This document shows positions 1 to 9,223 of a stretch of DNA of 64,000 nucleotides, piece by piece (position 1 is the first letter of the stretch; every line of letters starts with the position of its first letter). A program made the position numbers and the translations under genes. The notes beneath the pieces are model-generated. The model had not been told where the DNA came from. It saw nothing but the letters and a program-made list of their open reading frames with translations, and searched no databases. The DNA comes from CAWCJL01 sp963795775 (GTDB lineage Bacteria > Acidobacteriota > Terriglobia > Terriglobales > Acidobacteriaceae): assembly GCA_963795775.1 (NCBI GenBank), contig CAWCJL010000005.1, positions 1 to 64,000 of the forward strand, given 5' to 3'.

Positions 1-203
1 GCCGCTCCTGGGTTAGCTGACCGGTGCTCGCCGCCATGCGACTTTGCATTTCTCCTGGCCGCGCCCAACATTGCCGTAAGGCTCCTCCGGCCGCCCGCAC
101 ATCTTCGCTCATTGACGAGCCCTCCGGTGCGACTATGAGGCACTTCATGGATAAGCTTGATCGACCTCCCGGATGAGGGATGGCTGGATCGTCTGCTTTG
201 CGA

Positions 204-776
204 TTACATTGTGGGCGGCCGTCGCGCAAAGAAGCGAAATCGTCCCGGACCGGTTTCGACGCGCACATCTCGAAAACCTACCCCCTCAAGCCGGCGCGGC
301 AGATCTGCAGGATCGATCAGAACCATCGTGTCGCCGATATGAACAATCCTCATCAAGAGGGAGTTGAGGCTATCTGCGCCCACGAAAACCCCGCCTGGAC
401 GGAGCACCCGGTACGCTTCGCCGAACAGCTTGTTCTGCAAGGCCGGCGACGGGACGTGATGCAGCATGGTGCATGAGACGGCACCGGAGAATGTGCCACT
501 GGGATAGGGCATGGCAGTGGCGTCTCCGCATTGCACACGGATGTTGGTGTTCACCGTGCGATGCGCCAGAGAGCGCGCTAGTGCCGGATCTACTTCGATG
601 CAGGTGATGCTTTTGTAACGGGGTTGGAGCCAGTCCGTTGTCAGGCCCGGCCCCGGCCCAACCTCCAGGACCTCATCGCCCAGCTCGGCCCCGTTCAACA
701 ACCAGGGCATAATCTCGCTTTCGAGCTTGCGTTGCCACCAGCTTGACCGGCAATACCATTTCTGTAATCGGTTCAT
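204..776 (-). CDS. Class I SAM-dependent methyltransferase
   Basis: This 190-residue protein has the class I methyltransferase fold signature: motif I EVGPGPG at residues 38-44, followed by an acidic residue in the IEVDP segment that would bind the SAM ribose, then GDATAMPYP and the post-II segment with VLRPGG. The family (Methyltransf_11 type) transfers a methyl group from SAM to small molecules, lipids or proteins; nothing here identifies the substrate. The N-terminal residues 1-35 are short and basic/aromatic, as in many phosphatidylethanolamine/ubiquinone-type methyltransferases, but that is only a resemblance. It is monocistronic in this window and divergent from the EamA gene at 951. 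Confidence is high for the fold and low for the substrate. Confidence 0.85.
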   Translation of the reverse strand: MNRLQKWYCRSSWWQRKLESEIMPWLLNGAELGDEVLEVGPGPGLTTDWLQPRYKSITCIEVDPALARSLAHRTVNTNIRVQCGDATAMPYPSGTFSGAVSCTMLHHVPSPALQNKLFGEAYRVLRPGGVFVGADSLNSLLMRIVHIGDTMVLIDPADLPRRLEGVGFRDVRVETGPGRFRFFARRPPTM

Positions 777-950
777 GAGTTATCCGGACGGCGCGCTGTT
801 CGCCCAGAGTATTTTCCCAGGAGAGAGTGTGGGCCTTTGAGTAGAGTTCGGCAAATCCAGGCGAAGCCGGCGCGCGATCGCCTGGTGGTAAGCATGCCTG
901 CGATCGTAAGCGCTCGGCTCGGCTGCCCGTAGCGCATCTATGCTGGCAAT

Positions 951-1373
951 ATGAGCTCATGGATTCTTTGGGCGCTGCTTTCCGCCCTGTTTGCTGCGGC
1001 AACGGCGATCCTGGCGAAGATCGGGGTGGCCGGTATCGACTCCAACCTGGCAACGGCGATCCGGACCAGCGTCATTCTCGTCTTTACGTGGGCCATTGCC
1101 ATCAGCCTGGGGAAGCACGGCGCGCTGGCGCACATCTCGTCCCGCTCGTGGATCTTTCTGGTGCTGTCCGGGTTTGCCACCGGGCTGTCCTGGCTTTGCT
1201 ACTTCCGCGCGCTGCAACTCGGGCCGGCCTCAGGCGTAGCCCCCATTGACAAGCTCAGCGTCGTGCTGGTGATCGTGTTCGCCTGGATGTTTCTGGGGGA
1301 GAGCCTCACCGTACACAAACTGCTCGGCGGTGTTTTGATTACGGCCGGTGCGGTGACGCTGGTCTTTGGTTGA
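951..1373 (+). CDS. EamA/DMT-family single-domain permease
   Basis: A 140-residue, strongly hydrophobic protein with about five membrane segments, ending in the typical EamA tail (LGESLTVHKLLGGVLITAGA). Standard EamA transporters carry two repeats of five helices (about 290 residues); this is a single-repeat version, which is a known class that may work as a dimer. The substrate cannot be predicted. The ATG start follows a methyltransferase gene on the opposite strand with about 175 bp between them, which must hold both promoters. It is followed by no clear terminator. Confidence 0.8.
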   Translation: MSSWILWALLSALFAAATAILAKIGVAGIDSNLATAIRTSVILVFTWAIAISLGKHGALAHISSRSWIFLVLSGFATGLSWLCYFRALQLGPASGVAPIDKLSVVLVIVFAWMFLGESLTVHKLLGGVLITAGAVTLVFG

Positions 1374-1425
1374 AGCGTCTGTCTTTCGGGTCCCCGAGAT
1401 AGTTACATTTCTAACGCCGTGGTTC

Positions 1426-1656
1426 TCAGCGCAGCGAAGAAATCCAGATGCCGGTGATGACTTCCGAGAGAGCGAGCTGGACGCTGTCGGCGTCTTCGAG
1501 GTGAGCGGGGGTGAGGAGCGGGCGCGGGGCGGCGGTGCCGGCTGCGGGCGTCTTGCGCAGGCGGAGGTGGTAGTAGCAGTAGAGTTCTCCGCGCAGGGTG
1601 GGGGACTCGCACTTGTGGCCTGCGGTGAAGATGTGACGGCACTCGATAAACGGCAT
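1426..1656 (-). CDS. Small Cys/His-rich hypothetical protein, apparently C-terminally truncated
   Basis: A 76-residue protein beginning MPFIECRHIF with a C-x(2)-H ... C-x(10)-C-x(3)-H arrangement (C6, H8, C16, C27, H30 region) that could bind a metal. From memory, Acidobacteria encode many small proteins that begin with such a motif and then carry a longer helical C-terminal half ending in a conserved segment; here the reading stops soon after LSEVITGI, where the helical half would begin. No function is known to me. It may be a decaying member of that family. Its start lies next to the hairpin-repeat element that begins at about 1668. Confidence that this is or was a real gene is moderate. 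Confidence 0.5.
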   Translation of the reverse strand: MPFIECRHIFTAGHKCESPTLRGELYCYYHLRLRKTPAAGTAAPRPLLTPAHLEDADSVQLALSEVITGIWISSLR

Positions 1657-1667
1657 GAACGGCTCCT

Positions 1668-1811
1668 ACCCCCACCCCCCCCCGGACTTTTGAGCTAAAG
1701 TCCTCTCGGAAAAGGACTTAGGCCGGGGGTGTCCGGCTAAAGTCCTCTTGCGAAAGGAGTTACACGCAAAGTCCTCTCAGCAAAAGACTTAGCCGCCCTT
1801 TGGGGGCGGCT
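1668..1811. repeat. Composite hairpin-repeat element (AAAGTCCT family), copy A
   Basis: A C-rich tract (about 1669-1684) is followed by GGACTTTTGAG and then three imperfect palindromic units: 1695-1721 (CTAAAGTCCT...AGGACTTAG), 1737-1762 and 1766-1792 (CAAAGTCCT...AGACTTAG). The element ends with a GC hairpin (AGCCGCC/GGCGGCT, about 1790-1811). The same order of parts recurs at 44607-44735, so this is a dispersed intergenic element rather than chance. It encodes nothing recognisable. Confidence 0.8.
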
Positions 1812-2132
1812 GGGGTGATGGGCTTGATTTGGGTGCTTTATTCAAGGATAGCAAGCGGAGGGCAATTAATCGGCAACTTGTGCAATGGAGCGGAACCGGG
1901 GCTGTGGTTGGGTTTAACCGTCACTCGATCGTACCCTTGCAGTTCGAGATGAAGAGTAGGCACCATTCTCCGTTCGACTCGTGCGTAAGTTTTGATCCCG
2001 ACTCGGGTAGAGATCAACAGCGTAGGGGTCTGAGTTTGCAACTTGCAGATGGGACTGATGGTGAAGTGCAGCAGAGTCCTTACAGCGTCTGCGATCAGGA
2101 ACAACCTTGTTTACCTTCAATATCGAACGGGG
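1812..2132. other. Intergenic stretch with no recognisable gene
   Basis: Between the hairpin element and the end of the YVTN-type gene there is about 320 bp of lower-GC sequence. Short open frames exist on both strands (for example 1838-2104 on the minus strand), but none has a convincing ribosome-binding site, family motif or codon bias. It could be a gene remnant. Confidence 0.5.
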
Positions 2133-3173
2133 TTACGTTTTGGGAACTTGCACGACCGGCTTCATGATGCGCAGGATGGGGTGACCGCCGATGTTCTCCA
2201 ACGGGAAATAGACCAGGTGCGTGCGGGGATCGACGGAGACGGTGTGCGCGTGCGGCATGTAGAACCGCGCGAGCCGGCGCAGGGCCGCGCCCTTCTCCTC
2301 AAGAACCGTCACGGTGCCGGACTCAGCCGAGACATAGAGACGCTTCAGACCCGGATCAAAGGCGAGCACGTCGGGGTCTTCGCCGACCGGGTAGACGGAG
2401 AGAAGCGTCATGGTCTTGAGGTCGAACGCGGCGAGCGCGTGATTTTCTTCACCGGCGATAAAGGCGAGCCGCTGTGCCGTATCGAGTGCAATGCCATGCG
2501 GGTTCTGCAGACCGGGCAATGGATACCGGCCGATAATCTTCATGCTCTCCGGATCAATGGCGATGAGCTGATTGGTCCCATGCACCGCCACCAGGATGTG
2601 TCCTGAAACAGGATCAAATACCGTGTTCCCCGCGCCGCCCCCGAGGGGGATTTTTGCCAAGAGCTGGTTTCTGGCGGTATCGATGACTGCGTCGGTACCG
2701 CCGTGTTCGTCGGAAACAAAGACGCGTTTGGCAGCGGGTACATAGGCGAGACCGTCGGGATAGGTGATGCTCCCAATGCGGGCGATGGTTTTGAGAGTCG
2801 TCATGTCTACCGCCACGACCTGATGATCCCCGGTAGCCGAGGCATACACGCGCCCGATGCCAGGCACCGCGAGCACGCCATGCACGCGCGGGAACCCATC
2901 CAGATTGGCTGCCACCTTGCGTGCATTCGTATCGAAGACCACGAGCTGGTCTGCATCCATGTGCGCGATGTAAAGGCGATCGTGTTCGGGGTCGAGGCTC
3001 TGGTAATCGAAGCGAACGGCCGGGCCGGGCAGCGGAATGTCTGCACTTATCTCGAGGGCAGGGTTCCGGGAAGCGTCTGTGCCTCCCTGTGCGTACGCGT
3101 TGCACAGGAATGCGAAGAGGGCCAGCGCGAGCGCGCCTGCGCGCCAAGGGAGTGTGATGGATGGAACATGCAT
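2133..3173 (-). CDS. Secreted YVTN-type beta-propeller protein
   Basis: A 346-residue protein with an N-terminal signal peptide (hydrophobic LALALFAFLCNAYA, cleavage probably after AYA-Q) followed by repeated beta-propeller blades of the YVTN/40-residue type, seen as recurring patterns such as 'vfDT.a.k..a.l.g' (VVFDTNARKVAANLDG, VAVDMTTLKTIARIG, IDTARNQLLAKIPLG, IDPESMKIIGRYPLP, FDLKTMTLLSVYPVG). About seven blades fit the length. Propellers of this kind act outside the cytoplasm in binding or scaffolding; no catalytic motif is visible. The ATG at 3173 was chosen over an upstream start because it begins directly before the signal peptide. It is divergent from pgi. Confidence 0.85.
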   Translation of the reverse strand: MHVPSITLPWRAGALALALFAFLCNAYAQGGTDASRNPALEISADIPLPGPAVRFDYQSLDPEHDRLYIAHMDADQLVVFDTNARKVAANLDGFPRVHGVLAVPGIGRVYASATGDHQVVAVDMTTLKTIARIGSITYPDGLAYVPAAKRVFVSDEHGGTDAVIDTARNQLLAKIPLGGGAGNTVFDPVSGHILVAVHGTNQLIAIDPESMKIIGRYPLPGLQNPHGIALDTAQRLAFIAGEENHALAAFDLKTMTLLSVYPVGEDPDVLAFDPGLKRLYVSAESGTVTVLEEKGAALRRLARFYMPHAHTVSVDPRTHLVYFPLENIGGHPILRIMKPVVQVPKT

Positions 3174-3393
3174 GAGAAATACACCTGAGTCCAGCAAGTG
3201 GCTGAGCACTTAAAGTAAAGCGCGGCCGGCCTGTGGCGCGCAATGTAGCGCTAAAAACAGGATTTACGCGTCCGAGCCTCGATTTCAGCGCTCCCGAAAG
3301 AATAAGTTCTCATCCAACCGACTGATACGCGAGCAGGCGACCCATTGCGCAGAATGCGGCGGCCTGTTCCATCCTTTGAAACGGGAAGGCGCT

Positions 3394-5121
3394 ATGGAAA
3401 ATGAACTGAAGGTTTCTCTCCCGGCGGAGCTGCAGTCCGCCTATGAGCAGGCAGTGCAGGACTGGCAGCGCGGGGGCAAGGTAAAGCGGCTGTGGAACCG
3501 CGATGCGTCGCTCTGGACCAACGAAGACGAAGGGCAGTGGCTGGGCTGGCTGGACATCGTGGAGCGGCAGCAGAAGGAGCTCGACAGCTACCGCAAGCTC
3601 GCGGAAGAGATCAAAGGCGCGGGCTTCCGCTACGCGCTGCTGCTGGGCATGGGGGGCTCGAGCTTGTGTCCGGAAGTGCTGGCGATGACCTTTGGACGGC
3701 AGGGCAATGCGCCGGAACTCCACGTGCTCGATTCCACGGACCCGGAGCAGATCCGCGACCGGCAGAATGCGATCGATCTGAAGAACACGATCTTTATCGT
3801 CTCCAGCAAGTCCGGGAGCACGCTCGAGCCCAACATCCTGAAGCAGTACTTTTTTGAAGAAGTGAAGAAGGCGGTGGGCGCAGAGGAAGCGGGCAAGCGC
3901 TTTATTGCCATTACAGACCCGGGCTCGAAGATGGAGCAGGTGGCCAAGGGCGATGGGTTCCGCCACATTTTCTATGGCGATAAGGCCATCGGCGGCCGCT
4001 ATTCGGCGTTGTCGAACTTCGGCCTGGTGCCCGCGGCGATTATGGGGCTGGACGTGCAGAAGCTGCTGGCCAACGCACAGAAGGCGGTCGAGCAGGCGAA
4101 GAATGACGATGTGCAGGCGAATCCTGCCGTGCAGCTTGGGCTCATCCTGGGCACGGCGCACAATGCGAAGCGCGACAAGCTCACGTTTTTTACCTCGCCC
4201 GAGGTGCACGACCTGGGCGCGTGGCTGGAGCAGTTGATCGCCGAGTCCACGGGCAAGAACCACAAGGGCATCACTCCGGTGGATCGCGAAACCATTGGCG
4301 ACCCGGGGGACTACAGCAACGATCGCGTCTTCGCCTATGTGCGCCTGGACAAGGGCAACAACGGCGAACTCGACCGCAAGGTGGAGGCGCTGGAGAAGGC
4401 GGGGCAGGCGGTGGTGCGGCTGAGCCTGCCGGATATTTACGCCATCACGGAGCAGTTCTTCCTGTGGGAGATCGCCACGGCGGTCGCGGGGTCGGTGATG
4501 GGCATTAACCCCTTCAACCAGCCGGACGTGGAGGCAAGCAAGGTAGAGACGCGGCGGCTGACGGATGCCTATGAGCAGACCGGGAAGCTGACCGGGCGCG
4601 CGCCGATCTTTACCACTGAGGACGGCGCCATCCAGCTCTTCGCGGACGAGGTGTATACGCCGATGCTGATGGAGGGCGCGGGCGGGAAGCCGACGCTCGA
4701 AGGGCTGATCCGGGCGCACCTGAACTGGATCAAGCCGCACGATTATTTCGCGACGCTGGCTTACATCAACATGACAGATGCGCACGAGCAGGCCATCCAG
4801 GGCTATCGGCTCAAGGTGCGGGATGCCAAGAAGGTGGCGACCTGCCTGGGCTTCGGGCCGCGCTTCCAGCACTCCACGGGGCAGGATTACAAGGGGGGCC
4901 CGAACACCGGCGTGTTCATCCAGATCACGGCGGATCATCCCAACGACATCCAGGTGCCGGGGCAGAAGTACACCTTCGGGGTGGTGATTGCGGCGCAGGC
5001 CGCGGGCGACCTGACGGTGCTGGAGCAACGCAAGCGGCGCGCCGTCCGCGTACACCTGACGCGGGATGTGAAGGGCGGGCTCGAGCGGCTGGCCCAGGCG
5101 GTCGAGCAGGGGCTTCGGTAA
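3394..5121 (+). CDS. pgi: Glucose-6-phosphate isomerase (stand-alone, transaldolase-PGI type)
   Basis: A 575-residue cytosolic enzyme interconverting glucose-6-phosphate and fructose-6-phosphate. It has the two SIS (sugar isomerase) domains: LGMGGSSLCPEVL near residue 90 and the phosphate-binding SKSGSTLEPN near residue 140, then GGRYSALSNFGLVPAAIMG and the second SIS half ending in the QHSTGQDYKGGPNTG segment. This sequence type resembles the PGI half of the bifunctional transaldolase/PGI fusion rather than E. coli Pgi, but no transaldolase domain is present upstream. The ATG at 3394 sits about 5 bases after GGGAAGG; an in-frame TTG at 3376 is less likely. A terminator follows at 5138. Confidence 0.92.
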   Translation: MENELKVSLPAELQSAYEQAVQDWQRGGKVKRLWNRDASLWTNEDEGQWLGWLDIVERQQKELDSYRKLAEEIKGAGFRYALLLGMGGSSLCPEVLAMTFGRQGNAPELHVLDSTDPEQIRDRQNAIDLKNTIFIVSSKSGSTLEPNILKQYFFEEVKKAVGAEEAGKRFIAITDPGSKMEQVAKGDGFRHIFYGDKAIGGRYSALSNFGLVPAAIMGLDVQKLLANAQKAVEQAKNDDVQANPAVQLGLILGTAHNAKRDKLTFFTSPEVHDLGAWLEQLIAESTGKNHKGITPVDRETIGDPGDYSNDRVFAYVRLDKGNNGELDRKVEALEKAGQAVVRLSLPDIYAITEQFFLWEIATAVAGSVMGINPFNQPDVEASKVETRRLTDAYEQTGKLTGRAPIFTTEDGAIQLFADEVYTPMLMEGAGGKPTLEGLIRAHLNWIKPHDYFATLAYINMTDAHEQAIQGYRLKVRDAKKVATCLGFGPRFQHSTGQDYKGGPNTGVFIQITADHPNDIQVPGQKYTFGVVIAAQAAGDLTVLEQRKRRAVRVHLTRDVKGGLERLAQAVEQGLR

Positions 5122-5137
5122 GCTTCACTGCGACGTG

Positions 5138-5170
5138 AACGGGGCGGAGACGCGGTCCGCCCCCGTTTGG
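5138..5170 (+). terminator. Rho-independent terminator after pgi
   Basis: A GC-rich stem (AACGGGGCGGA / TCCGCCCCCGTT, one bulge) ends in a short T run about 17 bp after the pgi stop codon. Confidence 0.65.
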
Positions 5171-5275
5171 GCGAGCTCGCACAAGGAGCGAAACTTTCCT
5201 GCTGCCCTGGTGTTCACTTTTCTAGCCGCGCGCCGACTGTGAAACCGGATGCGTGCTGGCGAGGTGACGTTCCGG

Positions 5276-7017
5276 ATGCGCACACTCGGATCTGTTTGCT
5301 GCACTCTCTTTCTGACGGGAACGCTGGGCCTGGCAACGGGCGCGGTGCCCGCTGCCTTGTGTTCTGAGGTCTGGGCGCAGGAGCTGCCGCAGAGCAGCAA
5401 CCGCTCGGACCTCGCGATTGAATCGGATGTTCTGCACCGGCTGGGCGCGGACCCGACGCTGGGCGGACAACAGGTTTCCGCTTCCACGGACAATGGTGTG
5501 GTGACCCTTAGCGGGTCGGTAGCGCAGGCTTCGGATCGCGCGCTGGCCGAGCGGGTGGCCGGGGGTGTGGAAGGCGTGCGCTCGGTGGTGAACAAGATCA
5601 CGGTAGGGGCGGCGAGTGCCGCTCCGTCGGCGCCCCAGGCTCCGGTCAAGGACCCGACTCCGGAAGAAGACGCAGCGGCAGTGGCTGCGGCGGTAGGTGG
5701 CGGCGAGGCCGATGGGCAGGAGCCGGCCGAGGCTGATCAGCCGGCTGAAGAGGCATCGAGTCAGGCGCCGGCGAGTGCAGCGCCGCAAGAAACGCCGCGC
5801 AAGCCGTCGCCGGCAGTGCCGGTCGCGCCGCAGTCCGCGCCAGTGCAGCAGCCGCAGGCCGGGGCACAGGGCGACTGGGGGCAGGCGGGTCCGCCACCGG
5901 ATGCGCAGGACGGACGGATTCCTCCGCCGACGGCAGACACCGTTCCCCGGGCCACGGACGGCGGGCAGTATCCCGCGCCAGCGCAGCAGGGTGGGGCTGC
6001 GGGAAGCGGGTATCCGAATTCGCCAAACCCGGCGCCGTACCCCGGACAGTACCCGGCGACCGGACGCCAGCGTACCAGCGGCTATCCGCCGCAGAGCCAG
6101 CCGGGGTATCAGGCCCCGCCGTCGTATCCGCAGAGCCAGCCGCAGTATCCGCAGGGACAGCCGCAGTATCCGCAGAGTCAGCCGTATATCCGCAGGGACA
6201 GCCTTCTTACCCGCAGGGCCAGGGAGGCTATCCGCCGCAGGGCCAGGGAAACTATCCACGCAGAGCCGGGAGCTATCCGCCGCAGGGAGGCTACCCCCAG
6301 CAGCCGTCGTATTCCCAGGGGCGGCCGACTTACGGCAGCCCGGCCCCGGGTTATCCCGATGGACGCCAGGCACAGCAGAATGCGCAGCCGATCACGATCC
6401 CGGCGGGAACGTTGCTGCGGGTGCGGACGAGCGAGCCGCTGGACACCCGGCGTCTCCAGCCCGGGGATGTGTTTGAAGTGATCGCGGCGCAGGACGTCTT
6501 CGAGGGGAATGTGCTGGCGATCCCGCGCGGGGCCACCCTGGTTGGGCGGGTGGTGGACGTGCATCGTGCCGGGGCCTTTCGCGGCTCGGCGGGCATGGAG
6601 TTGCAACTGGTGAGCCTCAACCTGAGCGGGCAATCCTTCCCGTTGGCGACGGACATCTTCAGTACCGATACGCGAGGCAAGGGCGGCTACACGGCAGCGA
6701 ACACGGTGGGTGGCGCGGCCGTGGGTGCGGTGCTGGGGGCTGCGGCCGGGGGCGGTCCCGGTGCGGCGATTGGCGCAGCAGCGGGGGGCGTGGCGGGCGC
6801 GGGTGTCTCGGCGGCGACGCCGGGGCCGCGGCAGATCATGCCTCCGGAAACGATGCTGACCTTTCACCTGGCGGCACCGGTCACCATACTCCCGGTCTCG
6901 TACGCGGAAGCGGAGCGCCTGGCGGCCTCGCTAGGGCAGCGGCGGCCCTATCTGCGGCCGCGGCCGTATGGGTATCCTCCGCCTCCACCGCGGCCGGTCT
7001 ACCCCTACCCTTACTAG
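5276..7017 (+). CDS. BON-domain envelope protein with repeat linker; frameshift at about 6185
   Basis: The first frame gives a signal peptide (MRTLGSVCCTLF..., cleavage near VWAQ), a BON domain at about residues 45-110 (DNGVVTLSGSV...GVRSVVNKI), then a long Ala/Pro/Gln linker with YPQSQPQ-type repeats. At 6185-6186 two bases appear to be added (or one lost) and the reading resumes in another frame at 6187 with the same YPQGQ repeats, continuing through ITIPAGTLLRVRTSE to a Gly/Ala-rich segment and a Pro/Tyr-rich end at 7017. BON domains bind phospholipid membranes in the periplasm; the C-terminal part resembles a domain often seen with BON in Acidobacteria. The ATG at 5276 has GAGGTGA about 10 bases upstream. 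Whether the break is real or an error is unresolved. Confidence 0.75.
6105..6330 (+). repeat. Imperfect ~21-bp tandem repeats (TATCCGCAG core) inside the BON gene
   Basis: Units built on TATCCGCAG(A/G)G(C/A)CAGCC recur at least ten times, encoding YPQ(S/G)QPQ, then YPPQGQG variants. The frame break at 6185 lies in the middle of this tract, in an anomalous unit reading CCGTATATCCG. Confidence 0.8.
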
Positions 7018-7041
7018 CCGCGGTACTTTGATATCGCAAAC

Positions 7042-7069
7042 GGCCTGGGTGGCCAGCCCGGGCCTTTGC
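7042..7069 (+). terminator. Possible terminator after the BON gene
   Basis: GGCCTGGG (7042-7049) pairs with CCCGGGCC (7057-7064) and is followed by TTTG. The T run is short, so this is moderate evidence. Confidence 0.5.
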
Positions 7070-7079
7070 CATCCCGCCG

Positions 7080-7109
7080 TTACAGAAGACGGCCCCGCTC
7101 GTCTATAAT
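7080..7109 (+). promoter_or_regulatory. Candidate sigma-70 promoter for the PpiD-like gene
   Basis: TTACAG (7080-7085), an 18-base spacer, and a perfect TATAAT (7104-7109). This predicts a 5' leader of about 100 nt before the ATG at 7217. Confidence 0.55.
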
Positions 7110-7216
7110 GTCAACACCCTCCCATCCTTATCCTGCTTTCGGGAGATCTTCGGGTATCCCGCCCTGCCGCGTGAGCGCGGGCGGAGCCGCGTACTGGGCA
7201 AAGGTCGTACTTCCTC

Positions 7217-9196
7217 ATGATTCGTTTCCTGCAAAAAGACAGCCGCATTATCAAGTTTATTTTCTTCGCTATCATTGCGGTCGCGTGTATCACGATGGTG
7301 ATCACGCTGGTGCCGGGTATCTTTGCCGACACGGCAACATCGTCGGATACGTACGCCACCGTGCGCTCGCCGGGCGTTCTCGGCCGATTCCTCAGTCCCT
7401 CCAAGGACATCACCACGACGGAGGTGCAGAAGATTGCGCAGCGCATGGCACAACAGCAGAAGCTGCCGGATTTCGCGCTGCCGTTTCTGATGCCGCGCGC
7501 CGGCCAGGCGCTGATCCAGCGCGAGGTGCTGATGTCCGAAGCGAACCGGCTGGGGCTGAAGGTGACCGACGCGGACCTGCTGCGGGAGTTGAAGAGCGGT
7601 CCCTTTGCACCGTACCTCTTCCCCAAGGGCGAGTATGTGGGCGATGACCGCTATGCCGATTTCGTGCAGAACGCATTCGGCATGTCGCGCCACGACTTCG
7701 AGCAGCAGGTGAAGAACGAGATCGAGATTTCGCGGCTGGAGTCGCTGATCACCGGCGGTGTCCTGGTCTCGGACAAGGAGGCGGCGGCGAGCTATCGGCA
7801 GCAGGGAACGAAGATCAAGTTTCAGTACGCCGTGCTGAATGCGGAGGACCTGCGCAAGCAGATCAATCCCACCGACGCGGAGCTCCAGACCTTCTTCAAG
7901 CAGAACGCAGCGCGTTACAAGGACGCGATTCCGGAGACGCGGAAGATCGAATACGTCGCGTTTACGCCGGAGCAGGTGCCGGGCGGCACGCCGCAGGTCA
8001 CGGACGCGGAGCTGCAGCAGTACTACAACCAGCACCAGAAGGACTACCAGGTGGCCGACCAGGTGCGTGTGCGCCACATCCTGATCGCGGTGCCGCGCGG
8101 TGCGGACGCGAAGACGGATGCCGCGGCGAAGGCCAAGGCTGAAGGGCTGCTGAAGCAGTTGCGCGCCGGGGCGAACTTCGCCGAGCTGGCGAAGAAGAAC
8201 TCCGACGACCCAGGCAGCAAGGTGCAGGGTGGCGAACTGGGCTTTATCCAGCACGGCGTCACGGTGCCGGAATTTGACAAGGCTGCGTTTGCGCTGAACC
8301 CCGGGCAGATTTCGGATGTGATCAAGACGCAGTTCGGCTACCACATCATCCAGACGGAAGAGAAGCAGACGGCGCACACCAAGCCCTTTGCCGAAGTGAA
8401 GACGCAGATTGCCACCACGCTTGAGCAGCAGAAGAAGGCGCAGGCGGAGCAGGCCTTTGCACAGGCCCTGGCCAACGACGCGAAGAAGAATGGGCTGCAG
8501 AAGGCCGCCGAAGCGCACCACCTGCAGGTGGTGACGACGGACTACCTGGCGCAGGGAGCCGTGGTTCCCGGGCTGGCGGACGGGACCAAGCTGCTGACCG
8601 ATGCGTTCACTGCCAAGCAGGGTGGGACTCCGGCGGTGGCGCCCACCGGCGAAGGCTATGCCGTATACCAGGTGGAAGATGTGCACGCCGCACACGCGCC
8701 CACCTTCGACCAGTGGAAGACGCATGTAGCCGACGACTACCGCGAGCAGCAGTTGCCGCAGTTGCTGGCGCGCAAGACCAACGAACTGGCGGACAAGGCC
8801 AAGGCCGAGAACGACCTGGCCAAGGCGGCAAAGGAAGTGGGCGCCGCAGTGAAGACCAGCGACCTGGTGGCACGCGATGCGCAGGTGCCCGACCTGGGGC
8901 AGGTGGCGCAGGCCGCACCGCAGGTCTTCTCCATGCAGGTGGGGCAGATCAGCGGGCCGATCAACACGGGGCGCGCGGGCATCGTGCTCAAGGTGACAGA
9001 CAAGCAGGAGCCGAGCGCGGAAGATGTCCAGAAGAACCTGGCGTCCACGCGGGAGCAGCTTGCCAACCAGCGGCGTGAAGAGATGTTTGCCGTCTTCGTG
9101 ACCGATACCACCAACAAGTACGAAAAGGCCGGGCTGGTGCGCATCAATAAGAAGGCGCAGCAGGCCCCGCAGGGCACTCCCGCCATACCGAGCTAA
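7217..9196 (+). CDS. ppiD: PpiD-like membrane-anchored periplasmic peptidyl-prolyl isomerase/chaperone
   Basis: A 659-residue protein with one N-terminal membrane anchor (residues about 13-35), a SurA/PpiD N-terminal chaperone region (about 50-270), and one parvulin rotamase domain (about 282-385) carrying VRVRHILI, FAELAKKNSDDPGS, GGELGFI and TQFGYHII, followed by a helical C-terminal region. This order and length match PpiD (E. coli PpiD is 623 residues), which helps newly exported proteins fold at the Sec translocon. In this organism it may serve the many secreted proteins of the window (inference). The gene has its own promoter candidate and ends at a terminator. Confidence 0.85.
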   Translation: MIRFLQKDSRIIKFIFFAIIAVACITMVITLVPGIFADTATSSDTYATVRSPGVLGRFLSPSKDITTTEVQKIAQRMAQQQKLPDFALPFLMPRAGQALIQREVLMSEANRLGLKVTDADLLRELKSGPFAPYLFPKGEYVGDDRYADFVQNAFGMSRHDFEQQVKNEIEISRLESLITGGVLVSDKEAAASYRQQGTKIKFQYAVLNAEDLRKQINPTDAELQTFFKQNAARYKDAIPETRKIEYVAFTPEQVPGGTPQVTDAELQQYYNQHQKDYQVADQVRVRHILIAVPRGADAKTDAAAKAKAEGLLKQLRAGANFAELAKKNSDDPGSKVQGGELGFIQHGVTVPEFDKAAFALNPGQISDVIKTQFGYHIIQTEEKQTAHTKPFAEVKTQIATTLEQQKKAQAEQAFAQALANDAKKNGLQKAAEAHHLQVVTTDYLAQGAVVPGLADGTKLLTDAFTAKQGGTPAVAPTGEGYAVYQVEDVHAAHAPTFDQWKTHVADDYREQQLPQLLARKTNELADKAKAENDLAKAAKEVGAAVKTSDLVARDAQVPDLGQVAQAAPQVFSMQVGQISGPINTGRAGIVLKVTDKQEPSAEDVQKNLASTREQLANQRREEMFAVFVTDTTNKYEKAGLVRINKKAQQAPQGTPAIPS

Positions 9197-9223
9197 ACGC
9201 ACGCGCGTGTTCTAAGCAACCGA

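Noticed and set aside
1838..2104. 88-codon minus-strand frame in the gap after the hairpin element
   Set aside because: No start signal, no family, and no codon bias; kept only as an unexplained intergenic stretch.
3310..5055. Long open frame (581 codons) antisense to pgi
   Set aside because: High GC at third codon positions leaves stop-free antisense frames. The protein is Arg/His/Leu-rich with no family, and the plus-strand PGI is certain.
6105..6330. TATCCGCAG repeats considered as a CRISPR array
   Set aside because: Repeats are adjacent without unique spacers and encode a YPQ-type linker.
7103..9202. 699-codon open frame antisense to the PpiD-like gene
   Set aside because: Same antisense effect; composition is Leu/Arg/His-biased and no domain is visible.
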